Below are positions 21,673-33,834 of a DNA stretch of 64,000 bases, in pieces; position 1 is the first letter of the stretch, and every line of letters starts with the position of its first letter. Source of the DNA: Triatoma infestans (lineage: Eukaryota; Arthropoda; Insecta; Hemiptera; Reduviidae); the NCBI GenBank assembly GCA_011037195.1, contig JAAEAF010009006.1, positions 1 through 64,000 on the forward strand, given 5' to 3'. The notes beneath the pieces were generated by a model. The model saw only the letters and a program-made list of their open reading frames with translations. It did not search any database and was not told the DNA's origin. The position numbers and the translations under genes are program-made.

Positions 21673-22985
21673 ACCACCCAAGGCCACCGAACTCCCTCTA
21701 TCCAACTCCTGCAACCATGCTCCCGCTCCTGACAGACCTGTCTAGAGCAATAACAAATAAATGAAATCTCAATGAAAAGAAAAATCCGGATGAAATGACA
21801 TCACTTTTGTCAACTAACAGCGCCTAGTTGGTCTTCGAATGGCGGTTAAGAGCTCTCTAACATAGCGAGATTTGCTGTTTAATCTTTTTATTCATGTTCG
21901 AAATCCGTATCAATATGTGAGTGTACCTTCATTGTGAAGTGATAGTTTTGGTAGCTGGTTAAGTTGCCAAATTTTTATATAAAAATAAATCTTAATGGAC
22001 TTTTGATATAATTTATCCATTACATTTAGTTATCAACCTTTAGAAAGTAATCAATTATATTTCTATTCGAATTTACTAATTCTCTTTTTTTTATGTTGTG
22101 CAAATTACACCAATGTACTTGGCTTTCATTACAAGGATGACATAAACAATCAAAATTTTATTTGAAATAAATCAGAAAGAAATAATGTTGTAATTTAAGA
22201 AATAAAAAATTGTAATTTAGGATATACATATACATTATTGGTAGAAAGTTACTATGATCATGTATTTACCTGTAATAAACCTTTCTTAGAATTATATCTT
22301 CCTTGTAATGGAAGCCTGGGAAAGTCAGTGGGCGTTTAGATGGAATTTGCTTCTATCGTTCTCAGGTATTTGAGCTATTTCCTGATGAGTTAACCTCTGG
22401 AAAAATGATCTGAAAATTAAGAGAAAAAAATTCCTAATTATTTAATTTTAAACTATTACAGTAATAATTTGTATTTTAGATTTTTCTATAGGATTGTTTT
22501 TTTATTTTTAATAAATTAAGCTTCAAGCTAGGGTATATTGATTGAGTTTGTTGGAGGCTTTTGTTCGCCGACCGATAGTAAGCAACAATTGCGTGAGGTT
22601 TGTGGCCTTCAACGTTTATTTATTTATTTATTTATTTTTTTTTTGGCGTTTGTCCTTGATCTGCGAGGAAGGTTTCTTCATTTCAATATATGTAAGAATA
22701 TAAAGCTTTTTGATCCCCCGCTGATACCAATACTTGGTTTTGGAATTTAAAAAAACCCATGCACTCCAGTTTCAACTTCGCAAAGTTATTAAATTTTCTT
22801 CCTCAAAGAAAGGTACTATAGAATGTGGGTATTATAGAATTTTCTTTAGTGTGTGGCTGAGCGTTACCTTGACGAAACATAACTTATTTGCGATTGACCA
22901 AATCTAGATAAAGCTAAGCCATTTTTTTTTTTTTTTTTTTAGTATATTCTATTTTAATTGTTAACTGTAAAAGTCAGAATTCATG
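21673..22985. other. No gene recognised
   Basis: A C-rich patch (21,673-21,745) ending in aataacaaataaatgaaa resembles the 3' end of a jockey-like LINE, but it is too short to call. A tttatttattt run is at about 22,617-22,640 and a T run at 22,921-22,940. Confidence 0.4.
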
Positions 22986-22989
22986 GATA

Positions 22990-23620
22990 ATTCATCGGGA
23001 ACAAATTCGTGATTAATTTGTTTACTCCTTCATAGTTTCATCAAAACGCTCATCATTGACTTTTTCCTGAAATGGACCTCTTGCACCAAGTGGAAATGAT
23101 GTTTGATTACAACCAACTATTGACCATATGTCTCAGTATTTCGCTAGTAAATCACATCGCATCTCACTATTTTTTTTTGTAGGTGGATTATTTATCCGAA
23201 ATTGGCAAGTTTTCATTTTCAGTATCCTATATCTTCTTTATAACTTACCCATAGTATGGAAATAGTGTCTTTAGACATGGCATGTTCTGCAGCAAGAGCT
23301 CGTGTCCTTGTGATTAAATTTGACTCGATAGCTTCCCGTAAAACTTCATCAACTTCACATGATGGCCGCCTCTGAACTTATCTTTCTTTCTAAATCATCG
23401 CTATTAAATTTTTGAAACCAAAACTGTTCGCTGATCAACGACATCTTTCCCTTCGATTTCGCATAGAGCCGCATAGATTGAGCAACTGTACACTAGCTTT
23501 TCCATTAGTGACGTAAAATTACTAATATATGGTAACACATAGTCATGGTTTTCTAAAAAAGCTCTTATTTGAACTGGCTGTTTGAAGAGAACATAATATG
23601 TATAGAAACATTCTGTCACA
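22990..23620 (-). pseudogene. Mariner transposase N-terminal half, frameshifted
   Basis: Minus-strand frames give ALCEIEGKDVVDQRTV, then FWFQKFNSDDLERKI, then RPSCEVDEVLREAIESN and TRALAAEHAMSKDTI, with at least two frame changes. These are the two helix-turn-helix regions of a mariner-type transposase (first HTH, linker of the RPS type, second HTH). The DDD catalytic domain is not recognisable downstream, and terminal repeats were not found. Confidence 0.8.
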
Positions 23621-23734
23621 GTCTAAAGATTAATATAAGTCTTGTTTTTAAACATCAGGCTTATGTGAGAATGGGTTTCAAAGTCAATGGAACTTCTTTA
23701 GTTAGAAAAACGTCATTTTTACCTAGTCAGAGGA

Positions 23735-24480
23735 ACTATTGTAATCGTGTCAAATTTTCGATATCGAATTTTCACTGGAAATATCCGTTTTGAGGTCCCC
23801 TGAACCCAAAAAAGTGGATTTTAGAAAATGGTCAGTTTGTGTGTGTGTGTGTGTGTGTGTGCGTGTGTGTGCGTGTGTGTGCGTGTGTGTGCGTATGTAT
23901 TATGTTTATATGTATGTGAACAGCATAGCTCAAAAACAAAAAACCATAGAAAGTTCAAACTGATATTCCGCTTAGCTATCACCATGGGATACGACAGTAG
24001 GTTATCTGTCAAAATTCCTCAACCGGAAGTACAACTTTACTAGTTTATTTTTTCAATTTTTTTGCGATTTTCTCAAAAAATGGCAACAACGATTTTCTTT
24101 AAACCTTTCACATCAATTACGTATATTAAGAGCCTCAACTTTTATTTGAAACATTTCTACGGGAAAATTCTTTTAAGAGCACTTTTGGTGGAGAGGTGGA
24201 GTTAGGTTTCCTCTAAATTGTTATTTCAGTATATTACACAATTCTATCATTTAAATAATATTAATTAAAATTAAATATGTTGGTGAAATTCCGAGTTTGA
24301 AAAAAATCACATGACCACAAGTGCATTTTTACTAGAAAATATTTTTAATATTTGCGATTTTATCCATAAAAACACCAACGAATTTCATTAAATTTGATAT
24401 ATAACTATAAAATTTATTATCACAATTTTGAAAACTGGAGTAAGAGAAATTTGTGTGAGTATATCACAACAGATATTTTT
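23735..24480 (-). repeat. Family T repeat, minus orientation, with internal TG microsatellite
   Basis: Contains in order gtgtcaaattttcgatatcg, cactggaaatatccgttttg, the TG array, ccatgggatacgac, tcaaccggaagtac, acaacgattttcttt, and the mirror of the 36.3-kb copy, ending near gtgtgagtatatcac. It follows directly on the mariner relic. Confidence 0.85.
23836..23892 (+). repeat. (TG)n microsatellite
   Basis: About 55 bases of tg with interspersed cg. It occupies the same internal position of family T as the (CA)n run at 37,119-37,152 on the opposite strand. Confidence 0.95.
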
Positions 24481-25235
24481 GTTTTGTATATTCCCTTATT
24501 TACTTAACCTTCAGTTAAACTTGACTGAGCTAATTTTATATTAAAAAAGCACTTCATTCGAACTGTTAATTTTTTTAAACGTCTCAAACATTTATGTAAA
24601 TGTACAAAGGAATTCAAGGTTGTACGGCCTCCAAAGATTCAGGGCGGCAAAACATTCTCACACTTAGACTTAGGAATTCATTACTGAACACAAAATACAT
24701 GTATGAATTATAAATGCCCTCATAAATTTAATTACTACCTTTAAAAAGAGAATACAAAACAAAATTATTTTTTTTAGTACTCTAGAAATCATAAATACAA
24801 CTAAAATTATAACTTTTTGGCAACCAATTACTTGCCACTATTTTTAATTATTACCACTGGCAAAATAAACGTTTTAGAAAAATTGTATTAAAAATAGTGA
24901 TTAAAAAAAAATTACCAAATAATTAAGCTAAATCAAATTCGCTTTTTTGGATTTAGTCAGAATTGTGTTCGTGCACTGTATATAGTGAATTTTTATTTCG
25001 ATTCATTTTTTCCTCGACCTCTGTCAGACGTAGCTTTAGTGTGTCTGAGTGTGTATCGCGATTTATTACTATCAATAAAATCGCTTAATTACAATACATG
25101 CAATAATAGCCGTGTTAAATAAAGCTTTACTAATTTGTAAAACCCATTTTTGTTAGTGATCATCTTAAGTAATATTATTACACTTGAAAACACTAAGTTA
25201 ATTATTAAATTAAAATCATCTGAGAAAGAACTAAC
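24481..25235. other. AT-rich DNA, no gene recognised
   Basis: No supported feature. Confidence 0.5.
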
Positions 25236-25490
25236 CAAAGAGGAAACTACTTCAGAGATATTTTCCGTGATAACCTGCTTCTTTTTGGTGGTTCTCAACC
25301 AGTTTCGGACGTTCTCCCATGATCAGGAAGTTTTTGTCAAACAGTACAATAACATAGACTGGCACAGAGTAAATTTATTTGCGACACTACAAACGCCCAA
25401 AACCGGTCGATGACCATAAAAATTAGCAGGCTATCACGGAAAATATCTCTGATGTTTTCCAGCTCTACGGAACCAACCACAACACCTAGG
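25236..25490. repeat. Hammerhead foldback element, family 1, decayed
   Basis: The left arm begins with tcagagatattttccgtgata. The right arm ends with gctatcacggaaaatatctc and ttttccagctctacggaacc. The left arm retains a full-length but mutated motif. In the right arm only the 3' half survives (acgcccAAAACCGGTCGATG at 25,392-25,411). Confidence 0.7.
25288..25336 (-). ncRNA. Hammerhead-ribozyme-like motif, mutated core
   Basis: Minus strand reads CTGATCA (25,326-25,320) in place of CTGATGA, then a decayed stem II, GAAA (25,306-25,303), CTGG and UU. The G-to-C change hits a core base, so it is probably inactive. Confidence 0.5.
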
Positions 25491-25644
25491 AAACTACTTT
25501 ATTGCAAAAATTAGTGGATTATATCTTTATTTATTTATTTATTTATTTTTCACTTACCAATCAAGCCAAGAATGTTCTAACAATACATTTTTTTTTTTTT
25601 AATTTTCCCAACCAAAAAGGGGATTCGCCACTATTTTCACTATA

Positions 25645-26060
25645 TCTTAATGCTGTAAGAGGAAGAATTTGTGATTAGTGTCAAATTTTCGTCATAAAAT
25701 TATCACCGAAAATACATATGTTATGACGTCTCATGAAAAACTGTTTTTCGGAAATTGGTCTGTGTATATGTGTGTCTGGATCTGCATAATTAAAAAAAAA
25801 AAACGGATAATCGCAGAAAGGTTGTTTCATTTAGATACTATCAAGGGAAAGCAGGTTTTGAATAAAATAGGAGTACCGGAATGCTCTGAATTTTTTTTTT
25901 CCACTTTATGGTGACTTTTCCCGAAAATGGCTCCGAGAATATTTTTTTCAACAAAGTACATAATCAAAACATAAAAGAAACTATAATAATTAATTTATAA
26001 TGTTTCATAGTTGAAACATTTCCTAGGAATATTTACTTTAGAGGGGTCCTGAGGAAGTTA
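25645..26060 (-). repeat. Family T repeat, minus orientation, degraded
   Basis: gtaagaggaagaatttgtg, caccgaaaatac, gacgtctcatgaaaaactg, a tgtgtatatgtgtgtctg stretch, then aataggagtaccggaatg and ttcccgaaaatggctccgag appear in family T order. Confidence 0.7.
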
Positions 26061-26121
26061 AACTCTTGCTAAACTAAAATTGCTTTTTAATACTATATGA
26101 CTCCATAAACTCGTTAATATA

Positions 26122-27425
26122 ATTATGAATTTAATGTACCGCCGAAGTGAGTATCCTCTTCTTCAATCACAAGAAATAATCCGTGACCATCAATTTGACT
26201 TTCGAGCCCTTCACTCCACCAGTCAACACTGCCATCGCGTTGTAGACACCATTGCGACATCCCTTGAGCAGAAGCAGTATTGCCCAGGTGCGTTGCTTGA
26301 TGTTGCACAAACGTTTGATAGAGTTTGGTATTCGGGCTTGTTGTGGAAGCTCAAGGGCGTCCTACCGAGTATCTATTTCCTAATCTTAAATTCCTATTTG
26401 TCTGACCGACATTTCTAGGTCAACCATGTAGAAGCGCATAGGCCATTTCTCCTGTATATCCTATCCAAGCTGGAGTCTCGCAAGGGAGCATTCTCAGACC
26501 TCTTCTCTACACTATATACACTGCTGACATCCCCACTTCTCCCCTCATACACTGCTCTTTACTTTTGCAGATCACACTGCCATCCTCTCCCCGCATAACG
26601 ATTCCGCAAGGGCGTATTTGCATTTAGAAATCTTCAAAGCCATTTAAAATCCCTGGAAACAACTTGGTGCAAGAAATTAACGAAGCAAAATGCCAAAACA
26701 CTACTTCTACATTAAGACGGACTATATTGCCTCCTCTATATTTTAATGGTATTTCTCTTCCAACTGCTGACTATGTACGCTACTTAGGGTTGTACATCGA
26801 CGAACGGCTCACCTGAAACCCCCCATACACGACTAAAAAAGACAAGACCTCAACAGACGATTTAAACCATTATCACTATTACTCGGCAAACGATCTAAAC
26901 TATCCCTACAATACAAAAGATTGATTTACCTGGTATTACTCAAAACCTATGTGGAAATACGTTATTGAACTATGTGGGGTTCAACCAAAAATTTCCAATT
27001 CCCGCCGAATCCGGTCATTCCAGTTCCAAAATCCTCAGAAAAATCGTCAATGCCCTCTTCTATATATCAAATCTCACCCTAAATCCAAGACCTCAATATA
27101 TATTTCTTACATTACTGAAGTTGCTAAAACCAAATACCTAAAAGTTCCATCTGTCCCTCTCTGCTCACCCTAATCCTTTCGTATGCCAGGTAAGTTCCTC
27201 TACCCTTCCAGATAATCCTCGCAGACGATTGAAACGCCGCTGGCTTCGCGACTCTTTATTGAATAACTAAGCTTTAAACTAAGTAAAGCCAAAAAGTTTT
27301 TTTTTTTTCTTATGGAGTCTCATCACTGGGTGAGTTCTTCAACAAGTGACTTAGCTGATTTATATCTTTCCCCATATTTACTATTGTATTTATATACAGA
27401 TGTAAATTACAAATAAATGAAAATA
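26122..27425 (+). pseudogene. Jockey-type non-LTR retrotransposon, 5' truncated RT pseudogene
   Basis: Translations in changing frames give FRALHSTSQHCHRVVDTIAT, CPGALLDVAQTFDRVWYSGL, the AGVSQG-type block and a catalytic box altered to FADH (26,574-26,585; normally Y/FADD). ADYVRYLGLYIDERLTW and a C-terminal RRLKRRWLRDSLLNN followed by a stop near 27,270 complete it. RT palm and thumb regions are therefore present, but several frameshifts and the D-to-H change make it dead. A short 3' UTR ends at about 27,425 in aaataaatgaaa-type sequence. The minus-strand copy at 31.5-32.4 kb belongs to a related lineage. Confidence 0.9.
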
Positions 27426-28389
27426 TATATATACATATATATTGCCAAAACACGAGTTTGAAGAAAATTATTTTATAGAACCGCGATTTTTTTTTTTTGC
27501 CATATTTAATTTCGAATGCACATATCGTACATTTTCAGTTGTGTGAAATTTGTAATTGGATAATAGCCTTATAAATAAATCAAGAACTTTATAAATAGCA
27601 GCAAGAGTAAGTCGCGAGAAATCTTTTGAATCAAAATGTTTATTATTTTGATAATTAATAATTATTAAGATTAATAATTATTCTTGATTAATAAAATTAT
27701 TTGTTTTCAAACATAGAATAGAATTTCTCTTTTGTCTATTAAGTAAAGTGAATAACACTAGATTTGGTGTGGGTCGTACATTCGTCCATGACCCCTTATC
27801 ACAGTCTTCAATTCAGGGGCGGAAATTGATAAAAATCTATTATGTAAGGCATTTGCTATAGTGAGGAAAAGATTGGATAACAAATATAATTCTAATTATA
27901 GGTAATATAAAAAGTAATTGGCTATTATGTTTCAAATTAAGAATTGTAATTTTTTTTTTTTTTATAAATATTTAGTAGATTAAGAATTTTTACTTGATTA
28001 TTTCTTAAAAATATTAAATTGATTATAATGGATATCAAAGGTTTCTTAAGTCTTAGGTAATCTGAGTTTGAGGAATGGTTTTTTTAGTATGATTTTCAAA
28101 ATTGTTTTTCTTTAAAGTTCAAAACTATGAAACTGAGAATAGACTTAATTGTAATCCCTGAGAAACTATAGACTTAAAATGATTCTGGCTGAATAAAATC
28201 TCTTTTAATAAATTAGTTTAAAAAAAAAGGTCAACTTCTATATTATATTTTTAATATTTGTTTATTTATTATTTATTTTATTTCATATACGAGTATGCTT
28301 TACTTAATCATTTATTATTTAGTAAAACAGAAATATGTATTTGATACACGAAAGAAAAATCACAGCCTGCTCAAACTTGATCTGCCGTT
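27426..28389. other. AT-rich DNA, no gene recognised
   Basis: Simple A/T sequence, with a palindromic TTAATAATTATTAA-type patch around 27,650-27,685. Confidence 0.45.
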
Positions 28390-28800
28390 TAATTACCACC
28401 ATGCAACCAACACGATGTTTTCCATATAAAGAAATCCATGAACCGGAGGTATAGTTTACCACCTATAGAGCCATTGAAAAATGGCTTACAGGAAACACAA
28501 ATTTTATTTGAAAAACATGCTACGCATGCGCACTCCAGGATCTTCTTAGAGGCCCCTTCAAAGAATCGCACAACCTACCCACTGGGCCAAACAAAAGTAC
28601 AGCTAAGGAAAGCCACTGCCCTAATTACAGGGCATTGTTTTCTAATGGAAACAACTACGCAGAGTGGGTCTTACTGTGGATTCACTCTGCAGAAGAAATG
28701 TGGCCAGAAGGATGAAACACACGCAAAAGATTCCAAAAATTTGGCGTTCTATAATTTGGTGCCGAATCTGGGGGATCGGAGATTTCCCTTGTTCTCATCC
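28390..28800 (+). pseudogene. C-terminal fragment of an RNaseH-type LINE ORF2
   Basis: A long open frame from 28,438 includes KVQLRKATALITGHCFL, matching the conserved (L)TGHC block between RNase H and the C-terminal knuckle in RNaseH-bearing LINEs. A neighbouring frame gives NNYAEWVLLWIHSAEEM, and DSKNLAFYNL follows. At least two frame changes are needed. The remaining frame to 28,932 is G-rich and probably not original coding sequence. Confidence 0.6.
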
Positions 28801-28934
28801 CTGACAATTTTTAACCATGATAGGGCTGATGTGAGCTATTCTAAGGGAGGACACAAAGGTGCCATTGCTAGCCTATTTGCAGAACATCCTGGAGGAGGCC
28901 CCCAATTTGGGGGGGGGGTTCATCTACATTAGAT

Positions 28935-29060
28935 TACCGTATAGTTTTGAGTAGTTCGTGATTTTCTCAAAAATGGATCCAGCTATTTTTCTTGAACATT
29001 GCCTAGAGGCTGCAACCATAAATATCCATCACTTTTAATTGAAAAATTTTGCTAGAATAT
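28935..29060 (-). repeat. Family T fragment
   Basis: gtgattttctcaaaaatgga, ccagctatttttcttgaaca and atcacttttaattgaaaa match the middle of a minus-oriented family T unit. Confidence 0.55.
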
Positions 29061-30090
29061 AATTCTGTGGGCGCTAAATGTTTGGATTGCCTCGAAATTA
29101 CTTACTAAATATAACCAGTATTTTTTTTTAGGCTTTATACTAGATCTGCCGTGCGATCCTCATTATAGGCGTATTTAAAACCTGGTTTGCCTTAAAAACA
29201 GACGCGGCTCCCCGTTAACTAAATTCATTCCGATAAACGATGAATAAACGTTTTGTAAACACTCCAGTTTGGAAGAAATTTTGACATTTACAATTGTCTT
29301 TAGTCGAATAAGAGAAAGATATTTTACTTTGAGTAGTAATCTACTTCATATACTTATATATATATATAGGTATGGAATGTGGTTGTATTATCTTTTAGAA
29401 GTATATAGGCATGATGTCTATTTTACCTGCGGAGACGTCTTGATTAGGTATCTTACAGTTGTACCTCTCACACCACTTTGACTTCCAACATATTTGAGTG
29501 GCTATAGATAATGAGTGAACTTCTCTTTGGCCTGAACCCAACATGTCTTATATGATATATTGTTTTTAGTGAACGTCAGGTAATAGTAAAAAAAAAATAT
29601 TCAAGTATATAAACCACTCGGATATAGTTATCTACTATTCATTTAGAAAAGTTTATTTATTTTTTTTGTTTTTTAGCAAATCATTAGCACCGGTCAATGA
29701 TCTTGACATGAGAAATATAATGTAGTAACATTGCGAAGATCAAAACAAACCCCAGAAAATACAGCGAATTTAAGGTTATACCAAACGGAACAGGTTATAT
29801 AGAGAGAGAATATTGTAATACATTCTCAATATTAGCATCTTTTCACATTTTTTTGTATATTCATAATATAAAGTTAGAATCAATTTAATGAATACACGGT
29901 TATAGGAAAAAATTAATATTCGACACGTGAGTAAAGTATTTTTTAAAACTTTTGGTGCGCTCTTGGGGTCAAACTCTGAACTTGACTGTGTAAAACATCC
30001 TACTTCTCTCTTTTGTCAAATAAATAACCATTATTTGAAAGACGGCATTAATCTCTAACAATTATTTCTACTTTTTTTTTTTACTACAAA
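29061..30090. other. AT-rich DNA, no gene recognised
   Basis: A 70-residue open frame at 29,269-29,481 has no domain. Otherwise A/T-rich. Confidence 0.45.
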
Positions 30091-30258
30091 GATTGAAATC
30101 CCGGGTTCAAGCCCAGTTTTGCTGCCCCTAAGTTTACTCTCCCTTCCTAGGAGCCTCTGTCCGATAACGAGAGAACACTATCCGGAGCCCGCCAGTGGTA
30201 TGAGCAGACTTCTGGCGCCAATGACCATAGTTTTTGACGCGCCTTGAATTAAAAAAAA
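30091..30258 (+). mobile_element. tRNA-derived SINE, 5' truncated
   Basis: Begins just before the B box (gggttcaagccc), continues with tcccttcctaggagcctctg and a shortened body, and ends with the tail tttgacgcgccttgaatt plus an A run. Confidence 0.8.
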
Positions 30259-30345
30259 GAAAAAAGAAGGACAACTTTAGCCAGTAATTTTAATGGAATA
30301 ATTATACATTAATCAGCTGTTGTAGTAAACAAAGAAATAAAAAAA

Positions 30346-31030
30346 GGGCCCGGTAGAAACAATGAACAGGTTTTAATTTTCAGTTGTTGAAAATATCCCG
30401 TACTTTTTCGTTGGGTATGTGTGGCAGCCTGTAAAGATGACTTTGCAGATTTGGTCTCCAAATCACTCATTTGTTTTGTTTTGTTTCCTAGTAGTCAATT
30501 AGCCATGGAGCGTTGGACTGTAAGGGAGCGTATTTGTGCCGTAGAATGGTTTATTAGAACTCGTTCAATAACAGAAACTCAACGGGCATTTCGGTGGGAG
30601 TTAAATCGACGTAATGCCCCTTCTCATCTCGCAATTCATCATAAGGTGAAACAATGGCGTGAACAAGGCGATGTGAAAAACAAATCACCTCCAGGACGAC
30701 CCCGTTCGGTACGAACACCGGAAAACGTTGCTAGAGTGCGAGAATCTGTGATGCAGAGTCCAAGAAGGTCAGCGAAGAAAGAAATGACCCGTTCAGTTTC
30801 TGTTATTGAACGAGTTCTAATAAACCATTCTACGGCACAAATACGCTCCCTTACAGTCCAACGCTCCATGGCTAACTGACTCCTATGAAAGAAAACAAAA
30901 CAAATTAAATGATTTGGCGACCAAATCTCCAAGGTCCGCTTTACAGGCTGCCACACATACCCAACGAAAAAGTGCGGGATATTTTGAACAACTGAAAATT
31001 AAAACCTTTTCATTGTTTCTGCCGGACCCT
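30346..31030. mobile_element. Foldback DNA element derived from a DUF4817-type transposon
   Basis: Left terminus gggcccggtagaaacaatga and right terminus (reverse complement) agggtccggcagaaacaatg start long inverted arms. They share ttttaattttcagttg, cccaacgaaaaagt (inverted), the ggctgccacacatac block and the first about 80 bases of the coding region. Arms are roughly 260 bp, far longer than usual terminal repeats. The right half is therefore an inverted copy of the 5' end, with the rest of the transposase gene lost. Confidence 0.85.
30505..30879 (+). pseudogene. DUF4817-domain N-terminus of a transposon protein, fused to its own inverted copy
   Basis: The ATG at 30,505 opens MERWTVRERICAVEWFIRTR, an HTH-like DUF4817 domain frequent in insect Tc1/mariner-type elements. 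It continues through HHKVKQWREQGDVKNKSPPGRPRSVRTPENVARVRESV, the linker to the second DNA-binding region. From about residue 93 the sequence (EMTRSVSVIERVLINHST...) is simply the opposite strand of the N-terminal coding region, so the last 32 or so residues are an artefact of the foldback. The catalytic domain is absent. A GTG-initiated extension upstream at 30,421 is unlikely to be used. Confidence 0.8.
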
Positions 31031-31497
31031 GTAGTTTTACTTTATTGAACTGGTCAATCTTAAAATTGTAGGAAGGAATTACATATCCTAAGAAATAAAT
31101 TTCTGTTAGTCTTTATTCTCCACTATTAATAAAGAGTAAGAGAGAGAGTGGAGTTGCATCTAATGTTTTCATTCAGCTGGTGAAGGCAATACAAAATTAT
31201 TATCTGCAGAACCCTAATTAGATAATCTATTTCTGCAAAGAATGAGTTGCATTTCGAAGTCCAATTGAAGTTTTAAGCATTTTTATTGGCTAAAAGATGA
31301 AATCATAAATATTTTTTTTTGCCAATTTTTTCCATTCGGTTGACTATAAACAAAGTTATGTTGCATTGCACAACTTATCGAACTGTTATTTTTGGGGAAG
31401 GAAAGAACTATCTTACCTCTTGACAAAGCTTAATTTTTCTTTTTATTTCAATCTACTTTCATTAAACAGTATAATATTGATATAAAAAAGTAAATAA
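31031..31497. other. AT-rich DNA, no gene recognised
   Basis: Nothing supported apart from a short GA run at 31,136-31,150. Confidence 0.5.
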
Positions 31498-32365
31498 TTT
31501 TTTTTTTTATTTTTTTATTGATATTTACACCTGTTATAAAGCTATATAATTGTGGACAATTCATAGAAACAGGAGCGGAGAAGTCACTCAGTAGTGAAAT
31601 TCGCGAGTTATTCAGTAAGTAGATCACGTGGCCACTGACGTATTAGTCTTCTTGTTGAATTTGTAGGGTTAGTTAGGGATACAAGTTCACGGACGAGAAG
31701 ATTGACATGAGATGATAAACTGTTGTGAAATTTGTTGTAACCGAATAGGATTTCTTGAAGGACGTATGGTATATTTAAGTTTGTATGGATTGTATGATTG
31801 GAGACAAAGAAAGGAGCTGAAACGATTTTTTTCTTGAGGATTTTGGATTGGAGTGTTTGGATACGATTATAATTAGATCGTTTGGTTGAACCCCACAGTT
31901 CGGCGCGGTAAGTCTAAATACTAAGTTTAAGTATGACTTTGTAGATTAGAAGTTTGTTAGTAAGTGTTAGGTTAGATTGTTTGTCAAGTAATCTCATCAG
32001 CATTTTGTAACGTTGAAGTAGTGCCTGTCGTTTGGTCTGGTATGTGAATTCCAAGTGAGGCGTCGGTCCAAGTATAGTCCTAAGTAGCGAACTTTTTGTA
32101 GTGGGGGTAAGGCGACATTGTCATAATAAACTGGAGCAGAAGTGAGTCGTCGGAGAGTGAAGGAAATGGCTTGGCTCTTTTCAGCACTAATTTTGATTCC
32201 ACATTTATTGAACCATTTTTGGAGTGAATTCAGGTGCGCCTGTAGATTGCGAGTTGATATTACGGGATCTTTATGTATAGCAAGAATGGCTGTATATTCA
32301 CGAATGTGTAGAGAGTGGAGGTATGTGGCATAGTTGGCATATCAGCTGTATAGATGGAGTAAAGG
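31498..32365 (-). pseudogene. Jockey-type non-LTR retrotransposon, 5' truncated, minus strand
   Basis: Minus-strand frames read YTADMPTMPHTSTLYTF, then a damaged catalytic box (FVN in place of FADD plus a one-base loss). TAILAIHKDPVISTRNLQ, KWFNKCGIKISAEKSQAISF, KVRYLGLYLDRRLTWNSHT, TNKLLIYKVILKLSI and QWPRDLLTE then a stop (about 31,612) follow. A 3' UTR ends in an A run at about 31,498-31,530. It starts inside the RT palm, a typical 5' truncation. At least two frameshifts. Confidence 0.88.
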
Positions 32366-33834
32366 AAAATAAAAGTAAATAACAAATACATTTTTGAAAA
32401 TTAATACATACCTTTTGACTAATATATTTTGAAATTAATTTAAGAAACTGCTCTGGATTTGAAATAGAATCTCCAGAAATCTATTCCTGATTATCCCACC
32501 ATTTTCAAGTATAACTAAACATTTAGTAACAATTCCAAGTTTGAAGGAAAGCTCGCCATTAAAATTATGAAAATGTCATTGAAGAATTGACAATAAGAAT
32601 TGTATGGTTCGTTTCACTTCAGTTATTTTTTTTTATTTATGTATTTTCTGCACACATCTTCTCTTATTAGTCTCTTTAATGGTGTAAAATCTATCAAATT
32701 TGTCAAAGTAAATTTTAAAATTAATTAAAAGAAAGTCAAGAAATTCTATGTAGATAAATCAAATATTTTGCACAATTGATCAAGATTTATAAAATCCTTG
32801 TTAGCAAATTGTTATAATATTCCCCTACCAAAGGAAGCAGAGTGATGAGAAAAAATGGCGGAGTTGAACTTTCAACATTCCGTACCACACACACGTCCGT
32901 AGCAATATTAAAAAAAAAAAAAATAAGGGCTGTCGAGTGTTTTGTATGTACATGAGATATGCCAAGGGTTGCCAGGAGTATACAATACAATAGGGTTTAT
33001 GTTAACAATAGGATGTGTTGCCTGCGCCATCTTGCCAACTCCACACTACGTCACCAAATACTTGAAATATGAAGTTTTGATATTTTGTGAAGCACATTTC
33101 AGAATCATATCAACATAGAATTCACTTGCTTATTAAACAATAGTCTAACTTACCTAAATCTGTCAATTTGCAAAGGCATTTACATTACATAAAATCTCCA
33201 TTAATCACATTACAAATTACCGGCTGAATGAAATTTTATCAATTAATGGTTTATTGTTTATTTATTTTTGCCACTTTTTCAGACAATTGCATTCATCTAT
33301 TAGGAAATAAAGAGAAATCTAGGGCATTCCGGACTTTATTAAGGTATAGAACCTTTGTTTATCAGTGAACAATAGACCATTTCTTAATGTAACTAATTAT
33401 TTTATGTAGGCAAATATAAATAATTTATTTATATTACATAACACGTTCAGGATGCTATTAAAAAGTTAAGTCTAATGTAAGTTTAATGAAAAGAATTGAT
33501 TATTTTCTGATGAAAAAATTAATATTCAATTAATTCAATTAATAAGCCAAATAAACACACGCACATTTGCGTATATTTAAGAAAAATTATGATTACTTCT
33601 GCAAGTCGGGCTTTAGTTTCGGTCACAGCAAATAAAAAGAATTTTAAATCATGTGAAATTTTAATAATCGAGTGTCGTAAATCTGAATTGTAAATCTACA
33701 TGTAGGTGTAGAAATATTTCAAAAATAAAAACTGGAGGGGAAATCAAATTGTAATATTTCGTCTAGAAATCATTAAGGAAGGGATCCGAAAGTTTTTTTA
33801 AAAGTCCATCTACGGCCGGCCATATTTGGCTTGT
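32366..33834. other. AT-rich DNA, no gene recognised
   Basis: A somewhat GC-richer patch at about 32,860-33,055 has no repeat partner or frame that I can support. Confidence 0.45.

Noticed and set aside
23821..24043. Frames rich in VCVC or HTHT as proteins
   Set aside because: They are translations of the TG/CA microsatellite.
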